A stretch of DNA of 64,000 nt, taken from assembly GCA_004357385.1 (NCBI GenBank), contig SMWF01000026.1:1-64000 (forward strand), read 5' to 3'. This DNA is from Gammaproteobacteria bacterium (GTDB taxonomy: Bacteria > Pseudomonadota > Gammaproteobacteria > Pseudomonadales > Azotimanducaceae). Below the pieces are notes generated by a model that was given only the letters and a program-made list of their open reading frames with translations, was not told the origin of the DNA and ran no database searches. Made by a program: the position numbers and the translations under genes. Positions 43,999 through 53,089 of the stretch are shown here, one piece after another (the stretch's first letter is position 1; each line of letters opens with the position of its first letter).

Positions 43999-45651
43999 AT
44001 GAAAGCGTCGGACCTGTTCGTCAGGTGCCTCGAGGCGGAGGGAATCGAGTACATATTCGGCGTCCCGGGCGAGGAGAACGCCGACTTCATGATGTCGCTG
44101 GAGGGTTCTTCCATCCGCTTCGTGCTGACCCGGCATGAGCAGGGCGCGGCGTTCATGGCTGAAATCTACGGGCGCCTGACCGGTAACCCCGCCTGTTGCC
44201 TCGGCACCCTCGGCCCCGGCGCCACCAACCTGATCACCGGCGTAGCCGATGCAAACATGGACCGGGCACCGATGCTGGTGCTGACCGGACAGGCCGACAC
44301 CCAACGTCTGCACAAAGAATCGCATCAGGTGATGGACGTCGTCCGGATGTTTGAACCCGTCACCAAGTGGGCGGAGACCGTCCGGCATCCCCACACGATC
44401 CCGGAACTCGTGCGCAAGGCCGTGCGCGTAGCCCGCACCGAAAAACCCGGTGCCGTTCACCTGGAGCTTCCGGAGGATCTGGCCAAGCTCGACACCGATG
44501 CGCAACCGATCGCACCGCGCCGGTTCCGCCGCTCGGTACCGGACGAAAAGATCATCAACCGCGCCTTGGATCTGATTCGCAGCGCCCGCCGACCGGTGAT
44601 TCTGGCCGGCAACGGCTGCATCCGCCGACGCGCGAGCAAGCAGCTACGGTTGCTCTGCGAGAAGACCGGGATCGGCGTGATCAGCACGTTCATGGCCAAG
44701 GGTTGCGTCGACATGGACGCCGACTACTGCCTCTACACCGTGGGCCTCGGCTCCAAGGACCGGATCAATCTGATCCTCGACGATGCCGACCTGGTGATCA
44801 CCCTGGGGTTCGACATGGTCGAATATCACCCACGGCTGTGGAATCCGGACGGCGACAAACGGATCATCCACGCAGATTTCCTGCCCGCCGAGATCGACGC
44901 GCTCTATCACCCCGAGGTGGAGGTGATCGGCGACCTTGCGCATGCCCTGTGGATGATCAACGAGGCAGTGGACGCCAGAGTCGGCGCCGCCGAGTTCGAC
45001 TTCACGCGGCAGCATTCGATCCGCGCAGAGATGTGGGCCGACATTTCGGAACACGCAGACGACGATACCGAAGGCAGCATCCGTCCTCAGAAAGCGGTAT
45101 GGGATGTCCGTCAGGTGCTGGGGCCCAAGGACATACTGCTGTCCGACGTCGGCGCCCACAAGATGTGGATCGCCCGGCACTACCACTGCCATGAACCCAA
45201 CACCTGCCTGATCCCGAACGGATTCTGCTCCATGGGTTTCGCGCTGCCCGGCGCCATCGCGGCGCATCTGGTCGACCCGGACCGAAAGGTCCTGGCCATC
45301 GCCGGCGATGCCGGCGTGCTGATGAACGTCCAGGAAATGGAGACCGCGCGCCGCCTGGACAGCGACATCGTGGTGATGGTGTGGGAGGACGGCGAGTACG
45401 GGCTGATCGCCTGGAAGCAGGACAACGAGTTCGGCAGACACACCGACCTGGCCTTCGGCAATCCGGACTGGCTGGGGCTGGCTGCCGCGTTCGGCTGGGC
45501 GGGCCACTATTGTCCGAACAGCCGCGACCTCCAAGCGACCCTGAGGACCGCGTTAGCGGAACCCGGGCCCAGCCTGGTAGTCATCCCGATCGATTACCGC
45601 GAGAACCAGCTGCTCACCCGGAAACTGGGCGAGATCACCGTCTCGAGTTGA
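43999..45651 (+). CDS. thiamine-diphosphate enzyme, acetolactate synthase large-subunit-like
   Basis: 550 residues. The activating Glu is in RHEQGAAFMAEIYGRLTG near residue 50, after IFGVPGEENADFM. The ThDP-binding motif GDAGVLMNVQEMETARRLD (GDG...N type, here GDA) lies near residue 435. AHS-type synthases make acetolactate from pyruvate. The gene has no regulatory small subunit next to it, so it may be a catabolic enzyme or belong to another ThDP family such as sulfoacetaldehyde acetyltransferase or glyoxylate carboligase. A strong ribosome site (gggaagggccaga) precedes ATG 43999. Confidence 0.85.
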   Translation: MKASDLFVRCLEAEGIEYIFGVPGEENADFMMSLEGSSIRFVLTRHEQGAAFMAEIYGRLTGNPACCLGTLGPGATNLITGVADANMDRAPMLVLTGQADTQRLHKESHQVMDVVRMFEPVTKWAETVRHPHTIPELVRKAVRVARTEKPGAVHLELPEDLAKLDTDAQPIAPRRFRRSVPDEKIINRALDLIRSARRPVILAGNGCIRRRASKQLRLLCEKTGIGVISTFMAKGCVDMDADYCLYTVGLGSKDRINLILDDADLVITLGFDMVEYHPRLWNPDGDKRIIHADFLPAEIDALYHPEVEVIGDLAHALWMINEAVDARVGAAEFDFTRQHSIRAEMWADISEHADDDTEGSIRPQKAVWDVRQVLGPKDILLSDVGAHKMWIARHYHCHEPNTCLIPNGFCSMGFALPGAIAAHLVDPDRKVLAIAGDAGVLMNVQEMETARRLDSDIVVMVWEDGEYGLIAWKQDNEFGRHTDLAFGNPDWLGLAAAFGWAGHYCPNSRDLQATLRTALAEPGPSLVVIPIDYRENQLLTRKLGEITVSS

Positions 45652-45679
45652 TCGACCCAAGGCCACCAGCGGTCTGCAG

Positions 45680-46114
45680 CTAGGCTTGACCGCGAATGTA
45701 GTGCTGCAACTGATCGATGGTGAACGCCTGCTCGTCGATGATCTCGGAGAACAGGTCGCGGGTCGACAACATGCCGACCACGACGCCTTCCTCCACCACG
45801 ACCAGATGCCGGATGTGATGCTCGTTCATCAGGCCGACGCAGTCTTCGACGTGATCACGTGGAGAGACTGAGACCACGTCGCGGGTCATGATTTCCGACA
45901 CCCGGGTCTGCTTCGAGGACTTGTCCTCCAGGATCACCTTCCGTGCGTAATCCCGTTCCGACACGATGCCGACCATCTGCCCGTCGAGCATCACCGGCAG
46001 CGCACCCACGTGCCGGTCGGCCATCATGCTGATCGCCTCGTATACCGTATCGATCGGCCCGATCGAGAAAACATCGTCCCCCTTGTGATGCAGTACGTCC
46101 CTGACGGTTTTCAT
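45680..46114 (-). CDS. CBS domain-containing protein
   Basis: 144 residues from ATG 46114 with ggagaaccaacc upstream. Two CBS motifs fill the protein: VYEAISMMADRHVGALPVMLDGQMVGIVSERDYARKV (read in parts) and VEDCVGLMNEHHIRHLVVVEEGVVVGMLSTRDLF (in parts). Paired CBS modules bind AMP, ATP or similar nucleotides and act as energy sensors. No effector domain is attached. It converges on the ThDP enzyme gene. Confidence 0.92.
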   Translation of the reverse strand: MKTVRDVLHHKGDDVFSIGPIDTVYEAISMMADRHVGALPVMLDGQMVGIVSERDYARKVILEDKSSKQTRVSEIMTRDVVSVSPRDHVEDCVGLMNEHHIRHLVVVEEGVVVGMLSTRDLFSEIIDEQAFTIDQLQHYIRGQA

Positions 46115-46181
46115 GGTTGGTTCTCCGTGGGATCCCGTTCCATTCTGCGACGGCCAGGGGAGGTGGGACAACGAACGGAGG

Positions 46182-46187
46182 GTTATA
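46182..46187 (-). promoter_or_regulatory. candidate -10 of the CBS gene
   Basis: A minus-strand TATAAC lies about 70 bases before ATG 46114. No convincing -35 at 16-18 bases upstream was found. The rest of the 215-base gap to the sulfotransferase gene holds only this and the terminator. Confidence 0.3.
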
Positions 46188-46274
46188 AGGTCACGCGAGC
46201 TAAGACGTTTTTCGTTTGAGTCAATATCGGCGGGCCATTGGCGAGGGATTTGCTAGCGTTGATCGGCGCGGCAA

Positions 46275-46314
46275 CGAAAAAAGAGCCCGTTTTCCGGTTG
46301 TCGGCATGGGCTTT
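46275..46314 (-). terminator. Rho-independent terminator of the TPR-sulfotransferase gene
   Basis: On the minus strand AAAGCCC and GGGCT pair around an 18- to 20-base loop, followed by CTTTTTTCG. This lies 16 bases after the stop at 46330. Confidence 0.7.
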
Positions 46315-46329
46315 GATACCCCAATCAGA

Positions 46330-48330
46330 CTACCGGTATGCCTCCAGGGCGTGCCCCAGGGCGTCTTTCAGCGGGTCCAGAAATGCATCGTAATTCCGCC
46401 AGCGGTCCAGCCCGTCTCGATAGAGCGGCTGCCGCACCTGTTCCGAACTCGCGGTTGGTATCGAACGCTGGGTCTCGTAAAACTTCAGACACGCGGCCTC
46501 GAAGGGCAGATTGCAGAACTCGAGCAGCCGTCGAACCTGCACCTCGGGGTCGGTGACCACGTCCTCATACTGCACCCGTAGCACCCGACCCGGCAGGACC
46601 GTGTCCCAATGGTCCATGAGTTCGACATAATCCCGGTAGTACCGACCCAGCTCTTCGAGGTCATAGCTGAATGTCTGTCCTGCGGCGAAGAGCTGGGTGT
46701 AGCCGCTAAAGCAACAGGCCAGCGGGTGCCGGCGTGCATCGATGATGCGGGCGTTCGGCAGGATCAGGTGGATCAACCCCACATGGCTGAAGTTGTTGGG
46801 CATTTTGTCGACGAAGAACGGCTCTGTGTTGCGCTGAACGCGGGTTCGCTCGAGGTATTCGCGCCCCAACGCGAGCAAGCGCGCATTCGTCATGCTGCCC
46901 AGCGCCGCCGGATACAGCGGCGGGTCCGCGCGCCTCTTTCTGGCATTCAACCGCCGAGCGATGCTGATGAGTTCCGGAAGCTCCTTGGTGCCTTCGATCT
47001 GGGAGTGACTGGCCAGGATCTGCTCCAGCAGGGTGGATCCCGCCCGCGGTAGCCCCACGACGAAGATCGGGTCCGGATCTTCAACTCCTGTCGGCCCACG
47101 CTCCGCAAGCCACTGCGCGGTGAAGAAAGACTTCAGGCGCTCGCAATCGTCATGGAATCGTGCCGCGCCCCAGCGCACTGTCTTCCGCTTGGCTGCGTTG
47201 CCCTTCTGGTAATAGTCGAACGCAGCCTCGTGTTCCCCGCGACGCTCCAGCGCCGCGCCCAACGCGAAGCAGAGGTGGACGTGGTCTTCAGCATCGAGGC
47301 CCGACGATTCGACCCGGTCGCGCATCACCCGTACCTCGGCATCATCGAAGGTGAACGTCTTCAGGTTTGCCAGACTGAAGTAGGCCTCACCCAGACCCGG
47401 TTCGAGCTCGATCGCAGTTCGGTACGCCGCGATCCCATCAGTTTGCCGACCGACGGTCTTCAATGCGTGACCATAACTCATCTGCGCTTTGGCTTGTCTC
47501 GGGTACTGGCGGAGTACACGTTCATAGATTTCGATTGCCTCGTCGAACTCGCCCACCTGGCCAAGCACCGCCGCTCTCAACAGTTCATCGTTTGGATTGC
47601 CGGGATCTTCGGCGAGGATTCGATCCAGCTCGTGAAGCGCTCGCTCGTACTTCAGCCGTTTGTAGAGCACGAACGCGTACAAACGCCTGGCCATATGGTA
47701 ATTGGACGCAAGTTCGAGGCAGCGCTCAAGCAACGCTTCTGCATCCGGATACTGATCCAGACGCACGCCAATATCGGCCAGCAAGCGCATCGCGGAGACA
47801 TCGGTCGGATGCCTCTTGAGGTAGTCCCGACAGAGCTGCTCAGCCCGCGCCATTTCACCCGCGGCGAGGTGCCTGGCCGTTTGCATCAGGTCGGGGTGTC
47901 GCGCCGTAATTGCCAGATGCCGGTGGAACGCTTCTCGACTTCCTTCGTCGTCGCCCTGCAGCGCCAACAACTCGCTCAAGGCGTTCCAGGCACGCGGCAG
48001 ATCGGGATTGAGCGCGACCGTCTCGCGTAGCGCGGCAACAGCCTCCGGTCCGCGGCCAATCGACCCCAGGGTCAATCCCCGTTCAAGGTGTGCCTGCGCA
48101 TATTCCGGCCTGCGCTGCAGGCATTGGTCGAGGCAGGCGAGCGCTCCTTCGAGGTTACCCTGCAAGCGGCGCGCGCGCGCCAACATCAGCAACCCATTGG
48201 GGTCCCCGGGAATTGCTTTCAGGATCTCCTGTGCCTGGGACTCGGCACGCGCCGGATCACCACGCAGCAGCGCAGCGCCCTGCTTGAGGGCGGCTTTCAG
48301 ATTGCCTGTCGTTGAGTCGTTCTCTGCCAC
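46330..48330 (-). CDS. TPR-repeat sulfotransferase
   Basis: 666 residues from GTG 48330 (gggattttcgag upstream). Earlier frames lie within aceE. Residues 1-380 are tandem tetratricopeptide repeats, for example GNLEGALACLDQCLQRRPEYAQAHLERG (in parts) and GDPNGLLMLARARRLQGN. The C-terminal 290 residues are a PAPS-dependent sulfotransferase: 5'-phosphate loop FVVGLPRAGSTLLEQILASH, then VDKMPNNFSHVGLIHLILPNARIIDARRHPLACCFSGY (in parts) with the 3'-phosphate-binding region. It transfers a sulfo group from PAPS to an unknown protein or glycan. It follows aceE by 34 bases and has a Rho-independent terminator. Confidence 0.88.
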   Translation of the reverse strand: MAENDSTTGNLKAALKQGAALLRGDPARAESQAQEILKAIPGDPNGLLMLARARRLQGNLEGALACLDQCLQRRPEYAQAHLERGLTLGSIGRGPEAVAALRETVALNPDLPRAWNALSELLALQGDDEGSREAFHRHLAITARHPDLMQTARHLAAGEMARAEQLCRDYLKRHPTDVSAMRLLADIGVRLDQYPDAEALLERCLELASNYHMARRLYAFVLYKRLKYERALHELDRILAEDPGNPNDELLRAAVLGQVGEFDEAIEIYERVLRQYPRQAKAQMSYGHALKTVGRQTDGIAAYRTAIELEPGLGEAYFSLANLKTFTFDDAEVRVMRDRVESSGLDAEDHVHLCFALGAALERRGEHEAAFDYYQKGNAAKRKTVRWGAARFHDDCERLKSFFTAQWLAERGPTGVEDPDPIFVVGLPRAGSTLLEQILASHSQIEGTKELPELISIARRLNARKRRADPPLYPAALGSMTNARLLALGREYLERTRVQRNTEPFFVDKMPNNFSHVGLIHLILPNARIIDARRHPLACCFSGYTQLFAAGQTFSYDLEELGRYYRDYVELMDHWDTVLPGRVLRVQYEDVVTDPEVQVRRLLEFCNLPFEAACLKFYETQRSIPTASSEQVRQPLYRDGLDRWRNYDAFLDPLKDALGHALEAYR

Positions 48331-48364
48331 CTCGAAAATCCCGTTTCGCCTCACCCGATGCCGC

Positions 48365-51070
48365 TCAGAACGTCCCGGGGTCCGCCTTGGACAAATCCAA
48401 CCCGGCGGAAGCCGCGTAGTCCTTCGCAGCGGCTGCCGAACCCCGATTGCAGTCGGCAAGCGTTGCCAGGGCGGCATAGGTGATCCAAGCCGCGGAGACT
48501 TCAAAGTGACCACGCAGATCCGCGCGCGATTCACTGAGGCCGAAGCCATCGGTCCCAAGCACCGTATACGGACCCGGCACCCAGCGGCCGACCGACAACG
48601 GCAACGCCTTCATGTAGTCACTGGCCGCAACGAAGATACCTTTCGTCTCAGCGAGCACCTCGGACAGGTAGGGCGATTCAGATTCGCCACTTTCGCCACC
48701 GAGCAGTTGGCGGCGCTCGACGGCCAGGGCGTCGCGCGCGAGTTCGTTGTAGCTCGTTACGCTCCAGACACTCACCGAGATGCCCCGCGTTTCCAGCACG
48801 TCGGCCGCCATCAGCACCTCGTCCATGATGGCGCCGCTGCCAAACAGGTTGACGGTACCCGGACCCGCGGACTCGCTCTTGCGGAATGGATAGATACCGC
48901 GCGTGATGCCTTCCTCGACACTCCTTCTCACGGCCGCGGCCCCCGCGCCACGCCCCGGCATGGCGGGCATGACGTAGTTCTGATTGCTGAGGGTCAGGTA
49001 GTAGAAGACATCTTCATGATCGTGATACATGCGCCGAATGCCATCGCGGACGATCACGGCCAGCTCGAAGGCAAACGCGGGGTCGTAACTGATGAGGTTG
49101 GGCACGGTGCCGGCCACCAGATGCGAGTGGCCATCCTGGTGCTGCACGCCTTCCCCGTTGAGGGTCGTTCGCCCTGCCGTGCCACCCAGCAGAAAGCCCT
49201 TGCACAGCATGTCGCCACAGGACCAGATCATGTCCCCGACCCGCTGAAAACCGAACATCGAGTAGAAGATGTAGAACGGAATCATCGGCAATCCGTAGTT
49301 CGCATAGGCGGTGCCGGCCGCAAGGAACGAAGCCATCGCGCCGGTTTCGCAGATGCCTTCCTGCAGCACCTGGCCCTGTTCCGACTCCCGATAGGGCGCG
49401 ATGCTGCCCTCGTCGACCGGCCGATAGTGCTGGCCCTCGGGCGAGTAGATCCCGGCCTGGCTGAACAGCCCGTCCATGCCAAAGGTACGGGCTTCGTCCG
49501 GGACAATGGGCACAATGAAGCGACCGATGCGCTCGTCGCGCATTAATTTCGAGAGCAAGCGCACCATGGCCATGGTCGTCGACACCTTACGTTTACCGCT
49601 GCCGTCGAGCATGTCCTTGAAAAACTTCAGTGGCGGCGCCTTGAGACGCTCGCAACGTACCTCGCGCACCGGCAGATAACCTCCCAGCGCCTGCCGGTGC
49701 TCTTTGAGGTAACGGATCTCCGGAGCGTCGTCGGCCGGGCGATAAAACCGCGCCGCCGCGATGTCCTCATCGGACAGTGGGATGTCCAATCGCTTAGCGA
49801 GTTCGCGGCGCTCGGCGGCGCTGAGGTCCTTTTTCTGATGGACCGTGTTGCGACCCTCGGCGTTCGGCCCGAGCCCGTCTCCCTTGACCGTTTTCAGCAA
49901 CACCACGCAGGGTTTGCCGCGAATCTCGGACGCCTGCTTCAGGGCCGCGTAGATTTTCCGATGATCCTGACCACCGCGTTTGATCGAACGAATGTCTTCG
50001 TTGCTGAGGGTCTTCATCAGGTCGCGCAGCTCCGGCGCATTCTCGACCCAGTGTTCCCTCACCACATCACCCGAGGACACCGTGTACATCTGGTAGTCAC
50101 CGTCCACAGCCTGTTCCATGCGCCGCTGCAAAGCGCCGGTGACGTCGCGTTCGAGGAGCGCATCCCAGCCACCGCCCCAGATCACCTTGATGACATGCCA
50201 GTCGGCGCCGCGGAACGTTCGTTCCAACTCCTGGATAATCTTGCCATTGCCGCGCACCGGGCCATCGAGCCGCTGCAGGTTGCAGTTGATCAGCAGCACC
50301 AGGTTATCGAGGCCCTCCCGGGCGGCAATGTTGATGGTGCCCGCGACCTCCGGCTCGTCGGACTCGCCATCGCCAATGAACGTCCAGATCTTGCCGCCGC
50401 GGGTGGTCTTCAATCCGCGACGTTCGAGATACTTTGCAAACCGCGCCTGATAGATGGCGCTGGGTGTAGAGAGTCCCATGCTCGCGGTCGGCATCTGCCA
50501 GAACCAGCGCATGCGCCGCGGATGCGGATAGGACGGCAATCCGCCTCCATCGGCAAGCTCGCGCCGAAAGTTCGCCAACTGCGATTCGGTCAAACGCCCT
50601 TCGAGAAACGCCCGGGCATAGACCCCGGGCGCCGCGTGCGCCTGGAAATGAACCTGGTCGCCCCCGTAGTGCTCGGATTTAGCCCGAAACAGATGATTGA
50701 AACCCACTTCCATCATCGTGGCCGCAGACAGATAGGTGGCCATGTGCCCGCCTACGTCGGAGCCGCTGTCGTACGCCTGCAGCACCATCGCTACCGCGTT
50801 CCAGCGAATGATGTTGCCGATCCGAGTTTCCAGCTCCACGTCGCCCGGGTATTCCGGCTGCTCCGCCAATCCAATGGTGTTCCGGTATGGGGTGTTCAGG
50901 GCAGCATCGGTAACCACCAGACCGGCACGGGAAGCGTGCTGCTGGAGTTGCTCGAGCAGTTCCTTGGCCTTTTCGGGTCCACGTTCGCGCACCACCGAAT
51001 CCAGTGCGTCGAGCCATTCCGTCAGCTCGTCTCGCCAGCCCTCGACTGGTGTGCCACGCGCCTGCACCAT
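48365..51070 (-). CDS. aceE: pyruvate dehydrogenase E1 component, homodimeric type
   Basis: 901 residues from ATG 51070 (ccgaggtttccaggc upstream). E. coli AceE has 887. Signatures: ALNTPYRNTIG, GDVELETRIGNIIRWNA, HMATYLSAATMMEVGFNHLF, ThDP site GDGESDEPEVAGTINIAAREG (in parts) and the C-terminal LGTDGFGLSESRADLRGHFEV (in parts). It decarboxylates pyruvate and acetylates the lipoyl groups of E2. No aceF or lpd gene is adjacent. The downstream gene is the TPR-sulfotransferase. It diverges from an alpha/beta hydrolase. Confidence 0.95.
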   Translation of the reverse strand: MVQARGTPVEGWRDELTEWLDALDSVVRERGPEKAKELLEQLQQHASRAGLVVTDAALNTPYRNTIGLAEQPEYPGDVELETRIGNIIRWNAVAMVLQAYDSGSDVGGHMATYLSAATMMEVGFNHLFRAKSEHYGGDQVHFQAHAAPGVYARAFLEGRLTESQLANFRRELADGGGLPSYPHPRRMRWFWQMPTASMGLSTPSAIYQARFAKYLERRGLKTTRGGKIWTFIGDGESDEPEVAGTINIAAREGLDNLVLLINCNLQRLDGPVRGNGKIIQELERTFRGADWHVIKVIWGGGWDALLERDVTGALQRRMEQAVDGDYQMYTVSSGDVVREHWVENAPELRDLMKTLSNEDIRSIKRGGQDHRKIYAALKQASEIRGKPCVVLLKTVKGDGLGPNAEGRNTVHQKKDLSAAERRELAKRLDIPLSDEDIAAARFYRPADDAPEIRYLKEHRQALGGYLPVREVRCERLKAPPLKFFKDMLDGSGKRKVSTTMAMVRLLSKLMRDERIGRFIVPIVPDEARTFGMDGLFSQAGIYSPEGQHYRPVDEGSIAPYRESEQGQVLQEGICETGAMASFLAAGTAYANYGLPMIPFYIFYSMFGFQRVGDMIWSCGDMLCKGFLLGGTAGRTTLNGEGVQHQDGHSHLVAGTVPNLISYDPAFAFELAVIVRDGIRRMYHDHEDVFYYLTLSNQNYVMPAMPGRGAGAAAVRRSVEEGITRGIYPFRKSESAGPGTVNLFGSGAIMDEVLMAADVLETRGISVSVWSVTSYNELARDALAVERRQLLGGESGESESPYLSEVLAETKGIFVAASDYMKALPLSVGRWVPGPYTVLGTDGFGLSESRADLRGHFEVSAAWITYAALATLADCNRGSAAAAKDYAASAGLDLSKADPGTF

Positions 51071-51184
51071 GCCTGGAAACCTCGGGAAACGGGCCGCAAA
51101 GCATAATCGATAGTGCGAAATCAATCATTTACCCACCCCATCGATTGTGCTACTCCTTACCAAACCCACTATCCAGGGTATCCC

Positions 51185-52009
51185 TTGAAGGTCACTGAAG
51201 CTCACCAGCGCCTCCAAAGCATAGATGCCAGCACGGCCACGCCGCCATCGACGCTGCTCGCACTGGCGGAGGGGTGGCGCGCGATGCTTGAAGCATCCAC
51301 CCTGATTTCGACGCTTCCCCTGCTCAACACGCTGCCCAAGGGCGATGGCCACCCGGTGTACGTGATTCCGGGGTTCATGGCGGACAGCCAGTCGACCGGG
51401 ATGTTGCGCCGCTGGCTCGAGCGAATGGGCTACGACGCCATGTCCTGGGGTCTGGGGCGGAACCTGGGTCCCCGCGGTGATCTGCAGCAACGCATGGTGG
51501 AATCCGTAGCGCAAATCGCCGACCACTACGCGCAGCCGGTATCGCTGATCGGCCAGAGCCTGGGCGGAGTGTTTGCCCGGGAGATCGCCAAAACAAGGCC
51601 CGATCACGTGCGTCAGGTGATCACTCTGGCCGCACCGTTCGGCCAGACGGCAAGCAACGGTACCTCTCCGGCGGTCATGCGCCTGTTCGAGCTGGCCAGC
51701 GGCCAGAATGCCGACGACTTGCGAAGCGCTATGGGCGATCTGCAGAGTCCTCCTCCGGTTCCTTCGACATCGATATTCAGCAAAACGGACGGCATTGCGA
51801 ACTGGAAAACCTGCATCGAGCAGGAGAGCGACACCACTGAAAACATCGAAGTGTTCGGCAGCCACTGCGGCATGGGGTTCAACCCAGCGGTCTACTACAT
51901 CATCGCCGACCGACTCTCCCAGGCACCGGGCGAGTGGCGGAAATTCGATCACAAGGGGCTGAGTTGCATGTTCCTGCCGCACTCCCGGGTCGCAGCCAAG
52001 GCTGCGTGA
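51185..52009 (+). CDS. alpha/beta hydrolase (lipase-like, membrane-associated)
   Basis: About 274 residues from TTG 51185, preceded by cagggtatccc. A GTG at 51113 would extend it by 24 residues into the aceE promoter area. The fold shows PVYVIPGFMADSQSTGMLRRW, a nucleophile elbow SLIGQSLGGVFAREIA with Ser, and the C-terminal GSHCGMGFNPAVYYIIADRL with the His. It is probably an esterase or a lipase-like protein (PGAP1-type opening). Substrate unknown. Confidence 0.75.
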   Translation: MKVTEAHQRLQSIDASTATPPSTLLALAEGWRAMLEASTLISTLPLLNTLPKGDGHPVYVIPGFMADSQSTGMLRRWLERMGYDAMSWGLGRNLGPRGDLQQRMVESVAQIADHYAQPVSLIGQSLGGVFAREIAKTRPDHVRQVITLAAPFGQTASNGTSPAVMRLFELASGQNADDLRSAMGDLQSPPPVPSTSIFSKTDGIANWKTCIEQESDTTENIEVFGSHCGMGFNPAVYYIIADRLSQAPGEWRKFDHKGLSCMFLPHSRVAAKAA

Positions 52010-52056
52010 TCTCAGGCAGGGCAGCCAAGGCGGCCTGATCAGTCCCGCGAACCCCG

Positions 52057-52317
52057 CTAATCGGGGGCCTCTTCGGGGCCATCGCCGCGTCCGGGGTTCA
52101 CGAGATTAGTTACCAGCTTCTGATAAGCCTCAAACGACTGCATGCCGCCCTCCACGAGCGCACGCATCATGCTCGGCAGCAACGAACCGTCCAAACCCTT
52201 CTCGATCTGACGGCTGAGCGCCTCCACGATCAGGTCCTGGGCCGGGGTGAAGTCCGGCAAGCCAAACAGGCGTCGCAGCTCCTCCGGCGATAGGTCGACA
52301 TCAATGCTGATCTTCAT
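52057..52317 (-). CDS. DUF6489-like small protein
   Basis: 86 residues: MKISIDVDLSPEELRRLFGL, then a helical, acidic tail (EEAPD). The opening matches the small DUF6489 family, which tends to lie next to PHA and phasin-related genes. No membrane segment. It diverges from phaR. Function unknown. Confidence 0.7.
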   Translation of the reverse strand: MKISIDVDLSPEELRRLFGLPDFTPAQDLIVEALSRQIEKGLDGSLLPSMMRALVEGGMQSFEAYQKLVTNLVNPGRGDGPEEAPD

Positions 52318-52428
52318 CTGCTGGGTCTCCGAAAATCGTCAGCGCAGGTGCGCACAAATGCACAGTGCGCAAATCGCGTACCGCCGTTAGAATGCATCGC
52401 ATCGTAACCGGACGGCGGGCCTGCTGCA

Positions 52429-52968
52429 TTGCGGATTCTGAAGAAATACCCGAATCGCCGGCTCTACGACACCCAGGAAAGCGTGTACGTCACCCTCGAA
52501 GACGTGCGCATGATGGTCCTCGAAAAGAGCCCCCTTCAGATCCTCGATTCGAAGTCCGGCAAAGACCTCACTCGATCCGTGCTGTTGCAGATCATTTCGG
52601 AACAGGAAGCCGAGGGCCATGAGCCACTGCTGACCGACAAAGTGCTGCAACAGATCATCCGGTTCTATGGCGACAGCATGCAGGGAGTGCTTAGCCGCTA
52701 CATCGAACAGAGCATCATGACCTTCCTCGATCAGCAGGAGATGTACCAGCGCCGGATGCGCGAGGTACTGAACGCGAATCCGATCAAGCTGATGCAGCGT
52801 CTGGCGGATCAGAACATCAGCTTTCTCCGCTCAGTGCTGCAGCCGGGAGAAACCTCGGAGCGTCAATCCAAAGTCTCCGACCAACCGGACGAATCATCAG
52901 ATTCGAAAACCGAACAATCGATCGATAATGACCAATCGATCGTTCGTCCTTCGGAGGATCAGTCCTAA
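52429..52968 (+). CDS. phaR: polyhydroxyalkanoate synthesis repressor PhaR
   Basis: 179 residues from TTG 52429. The N-terminal DNA- and PHB-binding domain is the conserved ILKKYPNRRLYDTQESVYVTLEDVRMM (in parts), followed by the PHB-accumulation regulatory region (LLQIISEQEAEGHEPLL, YGDSMQGVLSRYIEQS). PhaR represses phasin and PHA genes until polymer titrates it. The Ser/Asp/Gln-rich tail is variable. The PHA synthase genes are not in this window. Confidence 0.93.
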   Translation: MRILKKYPNRRLYDTQESVYVTLEDVRMMVLEKSPLQILDSKSGKDLTRSVLLQIISEQEAEGHEPLLTDKVLQQIIRFYGDSMQGVLSRYIEQSIMTFLDQQEMYQRRMREVLNANPIKLMQRLADQNISFLRSVLQPGETSERQSKVSDQPDESSDSKTEQSIDNDQSIVRPSEDQS

Positions 52969-53089
52969 GACGAAAGATTGTGAGCCAAATCCCACTGACC
53001 AGGTGACCGGATCGTGCTTCTTGCGCGGAAGTGATTACTCACTTCGAGTATCCGACGAGGACCCAGACGATCCACCGGAGAAATAGGAA

